DNA of 64,000 nucleotides from FEN-1350 sp964643355 (GTDB taxonomy: Bacteria; Planctomycetota; Phycisphaerae; Sedimentisphaerales; Anaerohalosphaeraceae): assembly GCA_964643355.1 (NCBI GenBank), contig CAZXPW010000001.1:1-64000 (forward strand), in the 5' to 3' direction. The position numbers and the translations under genes were made by a program. The notes beneath the pieces are model-generated. The model did no database searches and was not told the origin of the DNA. It was given only the letters and a program-made list of their open reading frames with translations. Numbering within the stretch: the first letter of the stretch is position 1; the number at the start of each line of letters is the position of its first letter. Below are positions 61,501 to 64,000 of the stretch, in pieces.

Positions 61501-64000
61501 TTCTATTACCGTTCGATGGCTCAAAGAGCGTTGGGCAATCTGACCGAGGCCGCCAAAGACGCCGATCAGGCCTTCGATTGGACTTTCGTGGATGGAAACA
61601 TCGCCAAACTTCGGGCCACCATTTATTATCAGCTTTTCCGCAAGGCCGGAACCAATCCAACGCCGGAGGATTACAACCGGATGAATGAGGCGATGTTTAC
61701 CGCCATTCGGTTGAATCCCGAAAATCTGGAACTGTTGAATTTTTACGCGGAACTGATCAGTGATCGAGAACCGGATCGGGCTCTGGCCCTGCGACAGAAA
61801 ATTTTGTCTGCTTCGCCTTCGGCCGAGCATGGTCGTCTTCTTGGAGTCCTTGCGTTACGGCTTTATGACACCTATGAGACAAACCGCGTTGTGCAAAAAA
61901 TCGGGACGAAAGATTATCTGTTACTGGTTGCCCAAAAGGCGCTCGAAAAGGCCCGTGAACTGGCTCCAAGCGATCCGGCCGTCCTGAACGCCTGGGGGGA
62001 GTATTTGCGAATCTCCGGAAAACAAATTCTTGCCGAAAAAACGCTTCCCCCGGATTCCCTTTCCATGGTTGACTTTTATATCAACGATGGGAAATACGCA
62101 AAGGCAAAGGAAATCCTTGAGAAACTCTATGAAAAGGGGCCAAAATCCAATCCCGCCGTTCTGAGGGGACTGGTGGTTGTCGCCCTGAAAACCGGGGATT
62201 CCTCAGGACTGGACCAATATACGCGGGAATTGATGGAGGTCAAGTTCGAGGATCCGAAGTCCAAGGAAGCAACCGAGATGTGGGCTCTCCAGAAACTGCT
62301 GGAATTCAATTTTGAACCGGATAAAACGGCCTTACGAATCGCCAGCTTTCGCGAACGCTACCCCGCCAACATTGAGGGATTGGTTATGCAGGCATGGTCC
62401 GATTTCAATCGATATGCCTTCGACGCTGCATGGACGCATGTCGGGGAAATCCTTACACAGAAACCCAACCACGCCATTGCCTGGCGAATCCGGGGGGTTT
62501 TGAATCGAATAAAAAGCGACCTTCCACAGGCCATCTCCGATCTCCAAAAAAGTCTGTCTTTCACCGACGACCCGATTACTCGAATGGAATTGGCTCAAAG
62601 TTACATAATAACCGGGCAAAAGACCTCCGCGATCAGCGAACTGGTAACCGCTCTCGAAAAACCGCAAGCCCCCGATCGAGTCCGATACTTGCTCGAAAGC
62701 ATCTACACCGATTCTGGCCGGACCGAAGATCTCCAGAAATTCTATGACCAGACCGTTTCCAAATTTCCCGACGACTGGTATTGGCTTCACAGGGCCGGCG
62801 GATTTCTCCTGACCCAATATCAAAAACGATTGGACCAGGAAAAAAACGACGCTCGCAAGCAGGGAAAATGGAAACCCGGAACTCTCTTTAAGCCTTCCGA
62901 TAAGACCCTGGAATTGCTGGATAAAGCGGCGCCGCTTTTGGAGAAATCCTGGAACCTCGCCGAACCCCAATGGAAACTTCATCCGGATCAAGTTGTGTAC
63001 GCCAAAATCCTGGACTATTATCTTGAATCTCTCCTGCAGAAACTGGAAACTCCGACACAATTAACACAGTTTATCCGAATCTCATCCAAGTATGCGGACA
63101 CGCCTTTGGCTCCCGTCGCCTTTTCGCAGATGGCCCAAGCCAACCTCCGGATGGGAGACAGAACCAAAGGCCTGGAGCTCTTTGACAGGGCCTTGGAGTC
63201 CGCCAAGAACCAGCCCGAATTCGTCGTCCAGTTGCTGGATGTCATGCAGAAGGTCCTGGAATCCAACAAAGAAGTCCGGGCCTGGTGTGAGAAGACCCTC
63301 GCCGCCGATCCAAAACACATCGGAGCCAATTACACGATGTTCCAACTTGCCCAGGCCGCCGATCAGTTCAATGTGGCCCTCGAATTCCTCGATCGTTGCC
63401 TGACTCAGCTCGAGGCGGAGATCAAAACCCTACAGGCCGAGCAAAACGCGGCAAAGAATGCGGGAACTGAGAACACGGATCAATCAGCCAATCGCCGACA
63501 ACGACTGGCTCATCTCCAAAATAACTGGGTGGAATATACCCTTCAGAAATCCCAGGTCCTTCTGAAGGCCTTTTTCAAATCCGGCGACAAAAAATATCTC
63601 GATGGCGGGGTCGCTCTCTATGAATCCATTCTTAAGGCGGCGCCCCCAAACCATCCCAAACGCGCCCTCGTTTTGAACAATTTGGCCTATCTGCTGGCAG
63701 ACAACAATCAAGACCTTGAGAAGGCCGTCGGTTATGCTCGACAAGCCTTGAAAGAAACGCCTACGGATCCCGTCCGAATGGATACTCTCAGCTACACGCT
63801 GTCCAAAAGCCGCCAGTTTGAAGAGGCCGAAAAAATGGCCTTGATGTCGATTCAATACCATGAACTGGCCGGCAATTCCGTTCCATGGGATTCCTATTTT
63901 CACCTGGGAATGGCCCAGGAAGGGCTTGGTAAAAAATCTGAGGCGCTGACCTCCTACCAAAAGTCGCTCGATGCCGGCGGCGACTCGATTCCGGCTTCCG
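58516..64000 (+). CDS. Giant TPR-rich membrane-anchored protein (runs off the right edge)
   Basis: The frame is open for at least 1828 codons from ATG 58516 to the end of the window and has no stop in it. Residues about 14-36 form a single N-terminal membrane span (RVLFLGILFVLFVLGGIIVL). The rest is alpha-helical with many tetratricopeptide-like repeats, for example RAADRSFGLAYQIASSQKDH near the start and YDYALQAAILYYRQIGFLSD near residue 420, plus coiled-coil parts (about 740-800). It follows exosortase and EpsI by 12 bases, with AAGGA nine bases before the ATG. Comparable TPR scaffolds (PrsT/PilW-like) occur in exosortase loci; a scaffold for polysaccharide or secretion assembly is likely. 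C-terminal end unseen. Confidence 0.85.
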   Translation, partial: MATKGWSKRLNKRVLFLGILFVLFVLGGIIVLRSGRFVHWFHSDPQPFVDTAREQIQRKNYRAADRSFGLAYQIASSQKDHEAMIQILFEMAEFHKTHDVDADVESPSYHPAAWDKTLGCWNKIVTLDPKNVLARQKLLNYFYEVSDSRSGNAWKLVETNADELIQLYRGKNEPVDPLLFLYLGQSRLMQAELGDSPDREAICQNAIGILRDAQKDLPKNFKVYQLLAQAYRLKGELGNLRGDTTARATAIGEVETILKEAVSQITETPEARIAEMEFRLEKTAPERKPEDPRLKKQAYQLIGQLLADHDLDLTKDLETLVKDFKETSKVQKFLEDAYNTLEKQNTGKDTQTREKARESFNSKFDSSIRRALFHSKIKMEMDVLAADFKDNPEVLAFRSRLFQLIQEQDKAIEAIEKAHELDKTKYDYALQAAILYYRQIGFLSDPAESVLWLDKAIGIATDALSYPEAQVVPGPQEGIQNSRRLNLYNYLASWQIEKYRLDKDPQTFDKAKKIIDQIQQFLKTSDNIYMGKWRGMLDLAKGRVEQEAALSEDDPKLRANLLLKADKQISNAIGTLYTAQQQLVTLKQNDPLLSYTLASAFRGRPEFGARAKFLSQSFGPSNNSIVTLKPNAYLEYAEMMLELENGPTAVQAVDLFEASFPATPRSRDLRFEALMMAAQTESDFDQIEEELESLDIPADRLSIFRAQLIHRRIKAIHSTLTRVNETLNSNNLTLELLNQTMKSSESLDMDSLKRSIADLQTRQKDLVKQQENLKARIAELVPRRQSIIIAMMEKDPKSTDPKILMDVCRDLAKNNQAEKAKQLVADYIQAMPRYVPIRSFEKTLATPPDTELSQEQIQQNAILSIREALPDKKVEQAVEIARVLLALPASDAAWRIRNRNAAYAELTSVLETAGDNPQVIELLFDLSLIPDSAQSDAKPDLEMARKYAQKAKELDIDKCGGLFFQARLDMVDLQFTSAVEKLTECIRILPIFPQAFYYRSMAQRALGNLTEAAKDADQAFDWTFVDGNIAKLRATIYYQLFRKAGTNPTPEDYNRMNEAMFTAIRLNPENLELLNFYAELISDREPDRALALRQKILSASPSAEHGRLLGVLALRLYDTYETNRVVQKIGTKDYLLLVAQKALEKARELAPSDPAVLNAWGEYLRISGKQILAEKTLPPDSLSMVDFYINDGKYAKAKEILEKLYEKGPKSNPAVLRGLVVVALKTGDSSGLDQYTRELMEVKFEDPKSKEATEMWALQKLLEFNFEPDKTALRIASFRERYPANIEGLVMQAWSDFNRYAFDAAWTHVGEILTQKPNHAIAWRIRGVLNRIKSDLPQAISDLQKSLSFTDDPITRMELAQSYIITGQKTSAISELVTALEKPQAPDRVRYLLESIYTDSGRTEDLQKFYDQTVSKFPDDWYWLHRAGGFLLTQYQKRLDQEKNDARKQGKWKPGTLFKPSDKTLELLDKAAPLLEKSWNLAEPQWKLHPDQVVYAKILDYYLESLLQKLETPTQLTQFIRISSKYADTPLAPVAFSQMAQANLRMGDRTKGLELFDRALESAKNQPEFVVQLLDVMQKVLESNKEVRAWCEKTLAADPKHIGANYTMFQLAQAADQFNVALEFLDRCLTQLEAEIKTLQAEQNAAKNAGTENTDQSANRRQRLAHLQNNWVEYTLQKSQVLLKAFFKSGDKKYLDGGVALYESILKAAPPNHPKRALVLNNLAYLLADNNQDLEKAVGYARQALKETPTDPVRMDTLSYTLSKSRQFEEAEKMALMSIQYHELAGNSVPWDSYFHLGMAQEGLGKKSEALTSYQKSLDAGGDSIPAS

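Noticed and set aside
1..64000. tRNA, rRNA or CRISPR arrays
   Set aside because: No cloverleaf with a GTTCGA-type arm, no rRNA-like stretches and no regularly spaced repeats were seen in the gaps.

Overview
The window looks like a chromosomal segment from a Planctomycetota bacterium, most likely class Phycisphaerae. The evidence is a set of lineage-typical features: secreted proteins ending in dockerin-like EF-hand repeats, a prepilin-like 'DGHV' protein, an ECF sigma factor carrying a long C-terminal extension, Tat-exported aldo/keto-reductase-like proteins, and an exosortase/EpsI polysaccharide locus. Pyruvate:ferredoxin oxidoreductase suggests an anaerobic or facultative lifestyle. No rRNA, tRNA or CRISPR was found.

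Region 1 (about 10-18395, all minus strand) is one long co-directional run. It opens with a strong promoter (TTGACA-16-TATAGT) and translation genes thrS-infC-rpmI-rplT-pheS; infC starts at ATT. It then passes directly into sugar-nucleotide and glycan genes: rfbA-rfbC-rfbD-rfbB (dTDP-rhamnose), an MsbA-type ABC exporter with a PDZ-like domain in its first periplasmic loop, three glycosyltransferases, a WxcM/FdtA-type acetyltransferase-isomerase fusion, a DegT aminotransferase, another acyltransferase, a GT-like protein and two methyltransferases. Together they can plausibly make, decorate and export a glycan containing rhamnose and an N-acetylated 3-amino-3,6-dideoxyhexose. pheT is not next to pheS.

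Region 2 (18392-21476) holds a HAD phosphatase, an FHA protein, a scar of repeats plus the tail of a primase/AAA-ATPase-like gene, and rlmN. Region 3 (21501-26323) has a GH50-like secreted glycosidase and three tandem Tat-exported TIM-barrel paralogues. Region 4 (26471-36352, minus) is an apparent operon: an Old Yellow Enzyme-GltD fusion, a SDR, a KDPG-aldolase-like enzyme, the complete glycine cleavage set (gcvT, gcvH, gcvPA, gcvPB) and a PfkB-type kinase with a degenerate anion-hole motif.

Region 5 (36467-38499) is the most unusual. A single gene encodes a DarT-like ADP-ribosyltransferase fused to a DarG-like macrodomain. It is AT-rich and lies exactly between an intact HNH endonuclease gene and a duplicated 64-bp copy of that gene's 3' end. 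This looks like a toxin-antitoxin cargo inserted at a protein-gene 3' end with restoration of the reading frame.

Region 6 (38646-54760) carries an FAD oxidoreductase, an S41 protease, a pseudopilin, a LamG/beta-helix/dockerin protein overlapping operonically with an ECF sigma factor that has a membrane-spanning C-terminal extension, a second FHA protein, a dockerin-bearing secreted protein, nifJ with a structured leader, and a lipoprotein. Region 7 (54761-64000, plus) is an exosortase polysaccharide locus: a structured 5' leader, a Wza-like export lipoprotein, exosortase, EpsI, and a giant TPR protein of at least 1828 residues that runs off the right edge.
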